61,679 bases of DNA from CAZSRX01 sp964609675 [NCBI: uncultured Bacteroidota bacterium] (lineage in GTDB: Bacteria > CLD3 > SB21), in contig CAZSRX010000026.1 in NCBI GenBank assembly GCA_964609675.1, forward strand, positions 1-61,679, read 5' to 3'. The position numbers and the translations under genes are program-made. This document shows, one piece after another, positions 45,590 to 54,166 of this stretch. The notes beneath the pieces are model-generated. The model made no database searches. It was not told the origin of the DNA and saw only the letters and a program-made list of their open reading frames with translations. The stretch's first letter is position 1. Every line of letters begins with the position of its first letter.

Positions 45590-46936
45590 ATGTATATAAA
45601 GATTAAACCCGCCGAAGTTCACGACACGCTGAAGAAACATATGCTGGTGGACGGCTATGATTTCGTTCTGGACACTAAAAAAAGCACCGGTTCACGTTTA
45701 TATGATGCCCGCACGGGGAAAAGTTATCTGGACTTTTTTTCCTTCTTTGCATCGGCCCCGATTGGTATGAATCATCCAAGACTACAGACGCAGGAATTCA
45801 GGGAAGGTCTTATTGAGGCGGCGACAAACAATCCCTCAAATTCTGATATCTATACGGTGATTATGGCCGAATTTGTAGCCATGTTTGATAAAGTCGGCAT
45901 TCCGGATTATCTGCCCCACTTATTTTTAATATCGGGCGGAGCGCTTGCTGTGGAAAATGCCCTGAAAACGGCTTTTGACTGGAAGGTGCGCAAACGCTTC
46001 CCGGCCGGTTTCAGCAGTCTTGAAGAGGAAGACCGCTATGTCAATAGTATGAAAGTTATATATTTCAGGGAGGCCTTCCACGGACGGAGTGGCTATACCT
46101 TGTCGCTGACAAATACTTTAAGGGATAAAATTGCTTATTTCCCGAAGTTTGACTGGATTAAAGTAAATAATCCGAAGCTTCGTTTTCCCGTGACTGATGC
46201 CGTACTATCGGCTGTTAAGAAACAGGAAGACGAGAGCATTCGTTTTATGCAGGAACAATTCCGTCAATATCAGGACCGGATTGCTGCTGTGATTATTGAA
46301 CCGATACAGGCTGAGGGAGGCGATAACCATTTTCGAAGGGAATTTCTTCAGGAACTGCGTAATCTCTGCGACCGGCACGAAGCGCTGCTGATTTTCGATG
46401 AAGTGCAGAGCGGAACAGGTCTGACCGGGAATTTCTGGTGCCATCAAGGTATCGGCGTCAAACCGGATATCCTGGCGTTTGGCAAAAAAATGCAGGTCTG
46501 CGGTATTCTCGCCGGCCGGCGTATCGAAGAAGTAAAGGATCATGTATTTGAGAAATCCAGCCGCATCAATTCCACTTGGGGCGGCAATCTGACCGATATG
46601 TACCGATCCGCATGGTATCTTAGAATTATTGACGAAGAAAACCTTGTGCAGAACGCCAAAACGGAAGGCGAATATTTTCTCCGCCAGCTTGAACAACTGA
46701 GCGCGGAACATGCAATCGTGACCAATCCGCGCGGAATGGGCCTTATGTGTGCCTGGGATATGCCTAATCCTGCTTTGCGCGATGAAGTCATTAACAAAGC
46801 TTATGATCAGGGATTATTCCTGCTGAAATGCGGAAATAATTCCATCCGTATCCGTCCGGCGCTGAATATCACCCGCGATGAAATCAATGAAGGATTCAGC
46901 ATCATTCGCATGGTGCTTAAAGACATCCGCGCTTAA
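45590..46936 (+). CDS. lat: L-lysine 6-aminotransferase
   Basis: 448 residues, class III PLP aminotransferase. SGGALAVENALKTAFDWK and an acidic IIEPIQAEGGDNHFR segment precede FDEVQSG (pyridine-nitrogen Asp) and FGKKMQVCG, with the PLP Lys. The long DWKVRKRF insertion and SSRINSTWGGNL are typical of lysine epsilon-aminotransferases. It transfers the epsilon-amino group of lysine to 2-oxoglutarate, giving the semialdehyde that leads to aminoadipate or pipecolate. A terminator at 46964-46996 follows. Confidence 0.93.
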   Translation: MYIKIKPAEVHDTLKKHMLVDGYDFVLDTKKSTGSRLYDARTGKSYLDFFSFFASAPIGMNHPRLQTQEFREGLIEAATNNPSNSDIYTVIMAEFVAMFDKVGIPDYLPHLFLISGGALAVENALKTAFDWKVRKRFPAGFSSLEEEDRYVNSMKVIYFREAFHGRSGYTLSLTNTLRDKIAYFPKFDWIKVNNPKLRFPVTDAVLSAVKKQEDESIRFMQEQFRQYQDRIAAVIIEPIQAEGGDNHFRREFLQELRNLCDRHEALLIFDEVQSGTGLTGNFWCHQGIGVKPDILAFGKKMQVCGILAGRRIEEVKDHVFEKSSRINSTWGGNLTDMYRSAWYLRIIDEENLVQNAKTEGEYFLRQLEQLSAEHAIVTNPRGMGLMCAWDMPNPALRDEVINKAYDQGLFLLKCGNNSIRIRPALNITRDEINEGFSIIRMVLKDIRA

Positions 46937-46963
46937 TCATGAGCATTATTTATAATGGAATAA

Positions 46964-46996
46964 AAAAACTCCTTACCGTTCCGGTAAGGAGTTTTT
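46964..46996. terminator. Strong rho-independent terminator
   Basis: AAAAACTCCTTACCG, loop TTC, CGGTAAGGAGTTTTT: a 15-bp perfect stem including A and T tails, so it can act in both directions. It ends the lysine 6-aminotransferase transcript and lies only 20 bp before the next ATG. Confidence 0.9.
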
Positions 46997-47015
46997 GTTA
47001 AACTTTTTTACGACA

Positions 47016-48803
47016 ATGAAAAAAAACAGCAATCTTTCACGGAAAGAAAAAAATCATTCGGAATCCATTGACGGGCGTTGGCTCAAAGCCAGCGTCATAG
47101 GCAGTATGTGGGGGTCGATGGAAATTATTATCGGAAGTTTCCTGCACAACCTGAATATACCCCTGGCCGGAACATTGCTTTCCATGATCGGTATTATTCT
47201 GATGGTGGGTATGCATCGCATCTGGCCCGAGCGCGGTTTGTTCTGGCGCGCAGGAGTAATCTGTGCCGTGATGAAGTCGATATCGCCCAGCGCCATTATC
47301 ATTGGTCCCATGCTGGGTATTCTCATGGAAGCCGCCCTTTTGGAAATCAGCGTCCTGATTTTCGGAAGGAATCTTGTGTCCTACATGTTTGGCGGGGCGT
47401 TGGCGGTGTTTTCAACTTTTCTGTATAAAATCATCGGTTTCATCATCTTCTACGGTTTCAATATCGTCGAACTTTTTGTCAATGTTTACCAATTCGCGGT
47501 CAAACAGCTGAAAATTGAAAATTTCGGTCCGTGGGCGCTAATTCTGACGCTGTCCGGAATTTACATGACGCTGGGAATTATCGCAGCGGTAATGGGTCAC
47601 CTCATCGGACTGAAAGCCGCCAAAACCGATGCCGCTGTACGTTCCGCTCAGGATTATTCGCTCCAGAAAGGGCCGGACTGGAATGAAGATGCCGACCAAA
47701 AATATTCAAAACGCCTGGCCATGCTCCATGCGGTAGTTCTCATCATCGGTTTTATTTTTATTAGTTATATTAATATGATCACCGCGGCGGTACTGGTAAT
47801 CATTTATGGTTCGATTTGTTTTTTCATGTATCGGCGTGCGCTAAGGAGACTGAAAAAACCAATTCTGTGGATTCAGTTCGTCATCATATTTATACTGGCC
47901 GGATTGTTTCTCGGACAAAGCGCGGCATCAGGTTCGGTGGGATGGAGTTTTGAGGGCATCTACGCCGGCATTCAGATGAACCTGAGGGCTCTGTTCGTGA
48001 TTTTCAATTTTACTGCGCTGAGTATTGAACTCAGAAATCCGTTCATCAAAGGAGTCGTACGTAACAAGAGATGGTCAAAGCTGTATTTATCGATTGAATT
48101 GGCCTTTGAAATTCTGCCGGCCACACTGGAGCGCCTTGCTAAACCGATTGAATTTATTAAAAATCCGTTGTCCGGTTTTACCCGGCTGGTTCATGAAGCG
48201 CAGAACATGCTCCGATACCTGCAAACACGGGAAGTGGAACATCCGTCTGTTTTCTTCATCACCGGCGAAGTAGGCGAAGGTAAAAGCACGCTTTTAAAAC
48301 ATATTGTCCGTCATTTGAAAGAAAAAGGATTTCAACCGAAGGGGATTATTGCAGAAGGACATTGGGAGAACGGCACTCGAAGCGGTTTTGATATGATCAA
48401 TATCAATGGCGGCTCCGGAATACCTTTGTGCAGGCACTATAATACGGACAACTGGATCCCTCTGGGAAGATTCTTTTTCAGCCCCGAAGCGATACAATAC
48501 GGTCAGGATATTTTAAAGCAAGCAGAATCCAACGACACAGAAGTCGTTGTGCTTGACGAAATCGGTAAATTCGAACTTGAAGGCCAGCTCTGGGCTAATG
48601 CATTAACTCAATTGGTTCAGAAAAATAAAATCCTTTTACTCTCTGTTCGTAAACGGTTTGTTCAGAGCGTTATAAACAAGTGGAATCTGAATGAAGTGGC
48701 GTTTTTACAGGCCGGCCAATCGGACCCTTTGCAAGCCGCTGACCAGATTGAATCGGCCATATTATATAACCGCACAAAATTAATGAAAAAACAATCATCT
48801 TGA
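47016..48803 (+). CDS. ECF-transporter-like membrane protein fused to a THEP1-type NTPase
   Basis: 595 residues from ATG 47016. A TTG at 46995 lies inside the terminator and is rejected. The N-terminal part has about six helices, like an ECF substrate-binding component (WGSMEIIIGSFLHNLNIPLAG and similar). A middle membrane part of about five helices ends in conserved positively charged coupling-like helices (about 320-385), reminiscent of EcfT. The C-terminus (about 407-585) is a THEP1/NTPase_1 P-loop domain: GEVGEGKSTLL, a downstream GFDM segment and VVLDEIGKFEL (Walker B). A substrate cannot be named. No Shine-Dalgarno sequence is visible. Confidence 0.8.
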   Translation: MKKNSNLSRKEKNHSESIDGRWLKASVIGSMWGSMEIIIGSFLHNLNIPLAGTLLSMIGIILMVGMHRIWPERGLFWRAGVICAVMKSISPSAIIIGPMLGILMEAALLEISVLIFGRNLVSYMFGGALAVFSTFLYKIIGFIIFYGFNIVELFVNVYQFAVKQLKIENFGPWALILTLSGIYMTLGIIAAVMGHLIGLKAAKTDAAVRSAQDYSLQKGPDWNEDADQKYSKRLAMLHAVVLIIGFIFISYINMITAAVLVIIYGSICFFMYRRALRRLKKPILWIQFVIIFILAGLFLGQSAASGSVGWSFEGIYAGIQMNLRALFVIFNFTALSIELRNPFIKGVVRNKRWSKLYLSIELAFEILPATLERLAKPIEFIKNPLSGFTRLVHEAQNMLRYLQTREVEHPSVFFITGEVGEGKSTLLKHIVRHLKEKGFQPKGIIAEGHWENGTRSGFDMININGGSGIPLCRHYNTDNWIPLGRFFFSPEAIQYGQDILKQAESNDTEVVVLDEIGKFELEGQLWANALTQLVQKNKILLLSVRKRFVQSVINKWNLNEVAFLQAGQSDPLQAADQIESAILYNRTKLMKKQSS

Positions 48804-48893
48804 AATATTCAAAAGTGCATTTATTAAATTAAGTGAATTGATTTAAACAGCCGCAGGTATAACGGATTTCATTCAATAAAAAAACTTTATTAC

Positions 48894-48922
48894 TTGATAA
48901 TTATCGCTAATTTCATTAAATA
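48894..48922 (+). promoter_or_regulatory. tRNA-Pro promoter
   Basis: TTGATA (48894-48899), 17 bp, TAAATA (48917-48922), about 17 bp before the tRNA 5' end. Confidence 0.6.
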
Positions 48923-48939
48923 AGAGCCCTTTTGATGAT

Positions 48940-49014
48940 CGGGGTGTAGCGCAGCCCGGCTAGCGCACCTGTTTTGGGAGCAGGGGGTCGCAGGTTCAAA
49001 TCCCGCCACCCCGA
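48940..49014 (+). tRNA. tRNA-Pro (anticodon TGG)
   Basis: 75 nt cloverleaf: acceptor CGGGGTG/CACCCCG, anticodon stem CCTGT/GCAGG with loop TTTGGGA (anticodon TGG), T arm GCAGG-TTCAAAT-CCCGC. CCA is not encoded. Confidence 0.95.
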
Positions 49015-49092
49015 CATCGTCTTTATTTTCCCCAGAGAATGATGCGTCCTGTTTTATGCCGTGAAAAGACGGCAAAAATCATGGATAGATTT

Positions 49093-50004
49093 TCAATCCT
49101 TGATGGAATCAAACAATTCCAATAAACGATCCAAATCTTCGTTGGAATAGTATTCAATCTCAATGGAGCCGCCGTTTTTTGTATGCTTGAGTTTAACTTT
49201 GGTACCAAGTTTCATACGAAGACGGTCTTCGATATCTTTAATGTGATGATTGGTCTGGTATTCTTTGATGTTAGTAATGGATGTTTTCTTAGGCTGAGGA
49301 CCTTCCGTTGTTTCTTTTACGGCTTGTTCTGTGGCTCGGACAGACAGGTTTTCATCAATGATTTTCTGCCAGACCCGCAACTGCAGCTTAACGTTGTCCA
49401 GAGCCAGCAACGCTCTGCCGTGGCCAATGGTAATCTGATCTTTTTTAAGGCTTTCCTGGATTTCAGGAGGTAACTTCAGCAGCCGGATAATATTCGTTAT
49501 CGTACTGCGGTCTTTGCCGATTTTTTTAGCAACGTCATCTTGAGTCAGTTGACAGGTATCAATCAGTTGTTGATAGCCTTCAGCCAGTTCAATCGGATTC
49601 AGTTTTTCACGCTGGACGTTCTCGATAAGCGCCATTTCCAGCATTTCTTCGTCTGTAACATGATACCGGATGTAAGCGGGGATGGTTTCATATCCGGCCA
49701 TTTTGCAGGCGCGATACCGACGTTCACCGGCTATCAGTTCATAACCGTGCTGGACCTTACGAACCGTTATCGGCTGTACAAGGCCGTTTTCGACAATGGA
49801 ATTTTTAAGTTCGGTCAGAGCCTGTTCATCAAATTCCTTCCGGGGCTGGAATGGATTTGAGACTATCAGGTGAATCGGTATATTGACGATACTCGCCGCT
49901 TCCTGATCCTTGAGCGTACCATCGGGAGTCAGATCCGCGCCAGGAATGAGCGCGCTGAGTCCCTTGCCCAATCCGGTGTTTTTTTTTGTTGAAGGTCTAT
50001 CCAT
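49093..50004 (-). CDS. parB: Chromosome partitioning protein ParB
   Basis: 303 residues. The N-terminal CTPase/ParB motif is RPSTKKNTGLGKGLSALIP, then QPRKEFDEQAL and GERRYRACKMAGYETIPAYI (the GERR box). A HTH follows (LTQDDVAKKIGKDRSTITNIIRLLKLP), and a Leu-rich C-terminal dimerisation part. It binds parS sites and slides on DNA with CTP. It starts 8 bases after parA ends. No parS-like sequence was seen in the window by eye. Confidence 0.95.
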   Translation of the reverse strand: MDRPSTKKNTGLGKGLSALIPGADLTPDGTLKDQEAASIVNIPIHLIVSNPFQPRKEFDEQALTELKNSIVENGLVQPITVRKVQHGYELIAGERRYRACKMAGYETIPAYIRYHVTDEEMLEMALIENVQREKLNPIELAEGYQQLIDTCQLTQDDVAKKIGKDRSTITNIIRLLKLPPEIQESLKKDQITIGHGRALLALDNVKLQLRVWQKIIDENLSVRATEQAVKETTEGPQPKKTSITNIKEYQTNHHIKDIEDRLRMKLGTKVKLKHTKNGGSIEIEYYSNEDLDRLLELFDSIKD

Positions 50005-50012
50005 GAAGATTC

Positions 50013-50792
50013 TTAAACCGGATTGGATTGACTCTGATTGGCGATGATTTCTTTGGCCAGGCCCATATAATCTTGTGAGCCTACGGAAGCCGGGTCGTAA
50101 ATAATAATAGGTTTACCGTAACTCGGCGCTTCACCCAGCTTGATGTTGCGGTGAATCACGTTTTTAAATACTTTTTCTTTGAAATACTCCTTAACTTCAT
50201 TGACAACCTGATTCGAAAGATTCAGCCGGCTGTCGAACATTGTCAGCAGTACGCCTTCGATGGTAAGCGTCGTATTCAAATGCCTCTGTACAAGACGAAT
50301 GGTATTCAGAAGTTGCCGCAGGCCTTCCAGGGCATAATATTCGCATTGGATCGGTATAAGAACAGTGTCGGAACCGGTCAGAGCGTTGAGTGTCAATAAT
50401 CCCAGTGAAGGCGGGCAATCGATTAAGATAAATTCATATTCATTTTTCAGTTCTGAAATGGCTTTCAGGAACATGTGCTCACGGTTTTCGGCGCTGACTA
50501 ATTCGATTTCTGCGCCAACCAGCCGTATATGGGCAGGTATTAAGTCCATTTTATTCATCATAGTTTTAAGAACCGTATCACGAATGGGGAAACGGTGGAT
50601 GAGGACTTCATACGTGCTTTTTTCCACTTTTTCCGGATCCACTCCAAGACCGGTAGTGGCATTGGCCTGCGGATCCATATCCACAACCAGAGTACGCCTG
50701 TCCGCATGCGCCAGACAGGAAGCCAGATTGATTGCCGTTGTCGTCTTGCCTACACCGCCTTTTTGATTCGCTATCGCAATCACTTTACCCAT
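50013..50792 (-). CDS. parA: Chromosome partitioning ATPase ParA (Soj)
   Basis: 259 residues. Walker [15 protein letters not shown] with signature Lys, [28 protein letters not shown] (Walker B). The C-terminal [25 protein letters not shown] is typical of Soj-type chromosomal ParA. It moves or segregates origins with ParB. Paired parAB genes usually lie near the chromosome origin, but gidB or rnpA, which often neighbour them, are not seen here. Confidence 0.95.
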   Translation of the reverse strand: MGKVIAIANQKGGVGKTTTAINLASCLAHADRRTLVVDMDPQANATTGLGVDPEKVEKSTYEVLIHRFPIRDTVLKTMMNKMDLIPAHIRLVGAEIELVSAENREHMFLKAISELKNEYEFILIDCPPSLGLLTLNALTGSDTVLIPIQCEYYALEGLRQLLNTIRLVQRHLNTTLTIEGVLLTMFDSRLNLSNQVVNEVKEYFKEKVFKNVIHRNIKLGEAPSYGKPIIIYDPASVGSQDYMGLAKEIIANQSQSNPV

Positions 50793-50884
50793 GTCGTGTC
50801 TCCGTAATGACCCCTAACAAAATTTTTGAATACCGGGCGGAATGTAAAAAAATTATTATATATATTCAAATAAATTCGTTCGGA

Positions 50885-51670
50885 TTATGTCTTTTTTCTT
50901 TGAATAATTATATAGACCCCCATGGTTATTAATTCATTAATCAGGGGTATATATTTAAGAATATTAAATTTAAGCGGTTTCAAACCATATCTGATTTCAT
51001 AGGATGGGCGAATGAGGTAATAATGAGCCTGACGGATTTCAAAATCGTTTTTTCGAATATGTTTATAAATTTGCCGGATTGTTGTTTTTGAATTTTCAAG
51101 TTCTAATGCGGTATGATAAGCCGGCAAATTGCCTTTTTCAGTCCATTGGACATACTTAAGATAAAGTGTTTTTGGTAAAAGATGAACCCATGGCATTTTA
51201 CCGCAAAACGATTTTGAGAATACCTGTTGATGAGCGCCGTAGGGCGAATAATATGGAGGAAATGTCATAAAAATGATTCCGTCTCGCGTAAGGAGTTCAT
51301 TAAACAGCTTAAACACGGACTCCTTATCCGGTAAATGCTCAATGACGTCCCGAAGAATGATAATATCATAGACGCCGTCATAAAGAGGTCGCGCGGACGG
51401 ATCATAAATATCGGCGGTGATATACCGGACTTTTGGAGTGCATAACCTTGTATAATCAAAAGGGTGAATATCAATACCGACGGCTGAGCGGCATTGTTCG
51501 GCAAATGCTTCTATGACGCCGCCGCTACCACAACCGATTTCCAGCACGTCTTTATTATTTATCGTAATACCGCAATGCTCAATCATCGGTATCAGATAGT
51601 TCTTTGCGAGCAGGTTCTGATAATTCCAGTAATATTCCTGCCAGTCGGCATAATCGGAAGGCCGTATCAT
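50885..51670 (-). CDS. SAM-dependent methyltransferase
   Basis: 261 residues, class I fold. Motif I VLEIGCGSGGVIEAFA, an acidic GIDIHPF strand end, and DIIILRDVIEHLPDKE (motif II/IV region) are visible. The middle and C-terminal parts resemble methyltransferases of surface-glycan loci. Substrate unknown. It starts directly after the membrane glycosyltransferase upstream (1-base gap). Confidence 0.85.
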   Translation of the reverse strand: MIRPSDYADWQEYYWNYQNLLAKNYLIPMIEHCGITINNKDVLEIGCGSGGVIEAFAEQCRSAVGIDIHPFDYTRLCTPKVRYITADIYDPSARPLYDGVYDIIILRDVIEHLPDKESVFKLFNELLTRDGIIFMTFPPYYSPYGAHQQVFSKSFCGKMPWVHLLPKTLYLKYVQWTEKGNLPAYHTALELENSKTTIRQIYKHIRKNDFEIRQAHYYLIRPSYEIRYGLKPLKFNILKYIPLINELITMGVYIIIQRKKT

Positions 51671-51671
51671 T

Positions 51672-53294
51672 CTATTTCATCTTCTCAAATAAATAAAACG
51701 CGAATTTGCGATCCGCCGATATAAATTCTTTCCTGAATTGATAAGTATCAGGATGGGCTTTCAGGGTATCTAACTGCACGTTTTTGTCTAAACGCCATGA
51801 ATAATGGGAATCCCATGCGATAAACGATCCGGCCGTGAGACTGTCGAGTTTTTCCGTGCGCATTTCCATATATTTGGCAGACGCATAATCGCCGAGGTAA
51901 TAATTGAAATCGTCAAAAAAGAAAAACCATGGATGCGCGACCATCATCATCGGAATTTTCCCCTGAAGGTTTTTTTCATAATAGCCGTGGAATGTCTTAA
52001 CGGTTTGATGCTCAGGCGCCAGTTGAAGTGGTTTTTCTTTTAACAGCGCATAGCCCGCGGTCATGATGGCCACGCCGTAAATAATGATTGTTTTCCAAAT
52101 ACGAGCGGTATAATCCAGATAGTGTCTCATAATGAAAAATAATACCAGGATTAATGCGATAACAAATTTTAAATATTCTTTCTGATCGCTGAGAAAATAA
52201 TCTCCGATGATTTCGTAGGAATAAAAGGCCAGAATCATTAGGCTGCAAACGGCCAGTACCACGGTGGTTAAAAGGCGTTCCTGTTTATCCATCCCCGGTG
52301 ATTCATCATAAAAGAAACGGTTAAAGCCCTGTAAAGCCAATAAAGCCATGACGGGCGAAACAGCAACGAAGTGTCTTAAGAAACCTATGGATGCCACATT
52401 GCCTTTCCAGTATAAATAGACGTGAACCGCAAACATAAGAATCAAACTCGAGTTTAATACGCTGAATTGTTTGGCACGGGCATCCGCAATCAACTGGAGG
52501 ATTATGAAAACAAAAACAACCGGTCCAACGATAAAAATGAAACGCTCAAAGTAATGCGCGAAGGGTCCATTCTGGTAAAAACCGTGACCGAAGCTTTTGG
52601 ATGCGGTCAGCAGAAAAAGAGTGTCGCCCGTCATAGCCATTCCGGCAATCTGAAAAAGGGCAAGCCCTGTACCCATTAATAAAAAAGCTAACCATTGTTT
52701 TTTCCGAATTATCATGACAGCAAAAAGCGGCAGCAGCAGAACCAATTCTGTTCTTGCCAGCGGCATAAAAGCCAGTGCGATAGCCGCGGTTTTCCATGAT
52801 TCCTTATAGTAATAATACAGGCCGACTGAAAGCAGAAAAGCCGCCAGGGGTTCGGTACATAGACTAAAGCTGGTAATCAGAAATAACGGCTGAAAGAAAA
52901 GAAAAATCACGCTTAGCCAGGGTTGTCCGGCCTTTGTTATCACCGCAGTTCTGTAAATAAAATAACAGGTGCCCAGGGTAAGCAACGCTGTTGCAGCCGC
53001 GCAGAACCAGTAACCGGCCTGGGCAGGGAGCATGAAAAACAGAATCGCCAGCGGACGCCCCCACATATTGATGAAATACTCCGGTTTGTCTAAGGCGGCC
53101 TGAGCCATGAAATAGCGTCCGATATTATCATCATCATACGGCCGGGGCGAAGCAATCATGTATATGCCTATGACAGCGGCAATGAATCCGAAAAGAATAA
53201 TGAGATGCGTTCGCGTAAAAATAAATTCTCTGGGTACCGCTGGCGCGGCTTGGCGAGTTTCAAGAGATTTTTTAGATTTAATTTTTTTAGCCAT
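51672..53294 (-). CDS. Polytopic membrane glycosyltransferase-like protein (GT-C type)
   Basis: 540 residues with about 11-13 membrane helices. The first long loop after helix 1 contains SPRPYDDDNIGRYFMAQAAL, with acidic residues at the GT39/ArnT catalytic position. A soluble extracytoplasmic C-terminal domain of about 120 residues follows. Probably a glycan-related transferase acting on a polyprenyl-phosphate donor. It precedes the methyltransferase, and the two may modify the same surface glycan (inference). Confidence 0.7.
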   Translation of the reverse strand: MAKKIKSKKSLETRQAAPAVPREFIFTRTHLIILFGFIAAVIGIYMIASPRPYDDDNIGRYFMAQAALDKPEYFINMWGRPLAILFFMLPAQAGYWFCAAATALLTLGTCYFIYRTAVITKAGQPWLSVIFLFFQPLFLITSFSLCTEPLAAFLLSVGLYYYYKESWKTAAIALAFMPLARTELVLLLPLFAVMIIRKKQWLAFLLMGTGLALFQIAGMAMTGDTLFLLTASKSFGHGFYQNGPFAHYFERFIFIVGPVVFVFIILQLIADARAKQFSVLNSSLILMFAVHVYLYWKGNVASIGFLRHFVAVSPVMALLALQGFNRFFYDESPGMDKQERLLTTVVLAVCSLMILAFYSYEIIGDYFLSDQKEYLKFVIALILVLFFIMRHYLDYTARIWKTIIIYGVAIMTAGYALLKEKPLQLAPEHQTVKTFHGYYEKNLQGKIPMMMVAHPWFFFFDDFNYYLGDYASAKYMEMRTEKLDSLTAGSFIAWDSHYSWRLDKNVQLDTLKAHPDTYQFRKEFISADRKFAFYLFEKMK

Positions 53295-53386
53295 AGGTCT
53301 TTTTTAATAAGTTAAAAATCATAAAGAAACGCTGAGACGAAAAATCTTTAAATCGAAACAGAAGGATCTGTGGATCCGGGAAATTG

Positions 53387-54151
53387 TTATATTCCAGAAA
53401 ACAATAAACACAATCCATGAAAGTCTTTGTATTCCCGGATTTGATTCACGTAGAAGATTTGAAGACGGGCTTCGCGGTTTTTTTGCTCATTTCGATAGAT
53501 ACGCAAACTATTAACAGAACTTAGGACATGATTAACAAAAACACCAAAGAGAGTATATTTGGCATAAAGTTCGGAAGTATTGCTTTTTGCTCTTAGGCGG
53601 TCATATTTCTTTCTATGGGATTCGCTGTCCCATTTCCAGTAATTGTCCGGATTTTCTTCATATAACAGCGAACGTCCGGTAAGTCGTCTCTGGGACTCGT
53701 TATACGCATAGATATCGTCAAATTTACCGATCATGGTTTTAAACTTAAATGGTTTGGGTGTTTTCCAGTTGACGCCGGCATACTGGGCGGCCATGTTTTT
53801 GGCATCATGGTTAATCCATGAACTGTAGCTTTTCAGGTAAAAATGAGTTGACCAGCTTAGAATCTCTGCCGTAAAAAAATACCGGCCGGATCCCCAGTTT
53901 CTGTAATTCCAGTCTTTCAGGTATAACTCGCCCATACCCGGTATCAGCAGAGAAAAGAGCCAGGCTTTGGTCTTGGATTTCTGTGTATTCGAATATCCGG
54001 TTGGTAACGTGTTTTGATTTTTATACAGAATAATATCTTTTTTAAATGTCAGATCAGCGGTTATATTTTGCGAACAGACATAATCCGTGTAAAAGAGAAA
54101 AAACAAAGTTAAAATCACAAAGAGAGATAAAAGCATGCGGAATGTAAACAT
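53387..54151 (-). CDS. Secreted protein of the DUF5683-like type
   Basis: 254 residues. Signal peptide (about 1-27), then KTKAWLFSLLIPGMGELYLKDW, a hydrophobic Pro-Gly segment of the kind seen in DUF5683/P13-like proteins. A tyrosine- and lysine-rich domain follows, with KWDSESHRKKYDRL, and a final hydrophobic segment near FGVFVNHVLSSVNSL. Probably an outer-membrane or periplasmic protein. Function not known. It follows the sensor kinase by 15 bases. Confidence 0.65.
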   Translation of the reverse strand: MFTFRMLLSLFVILTLFFLFYTDYVCSQNITADLTFKKDIILYKNQNTLPTGYSNTQKSKTKAWLFSLLIPGMGELYLKDWNYRNWGSGRYFFTAEILSWSTHFYLKSYSSWINHDAKNMAAQYAGVNWKTPKPFKFKTMIGKFDDIYAYNESQRRLTGRSLLYEENPDNYWKWDSESHRKKYDRLRAKSNTSELYAKYTLFGVFVNHVLSSVNSLRIYRNEQKNREARLQIFYVNQIREYKDFHGLCLLFSGI

Positions 54152-54166
54152 TTCAGGCCTTTTTTA

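Noticed and set aside
46995-47015. TTG start for the ECF/THEP1 gene
   Set aside because: The codon lies inside the T-tract of the terminator; ATG 47016 is more plausible.
49058-49073. Hairpin GCCGT...ACGGC downstream of parB
   Set aside because: Short stem without a U-tract in either direction; not a convincing terminator.
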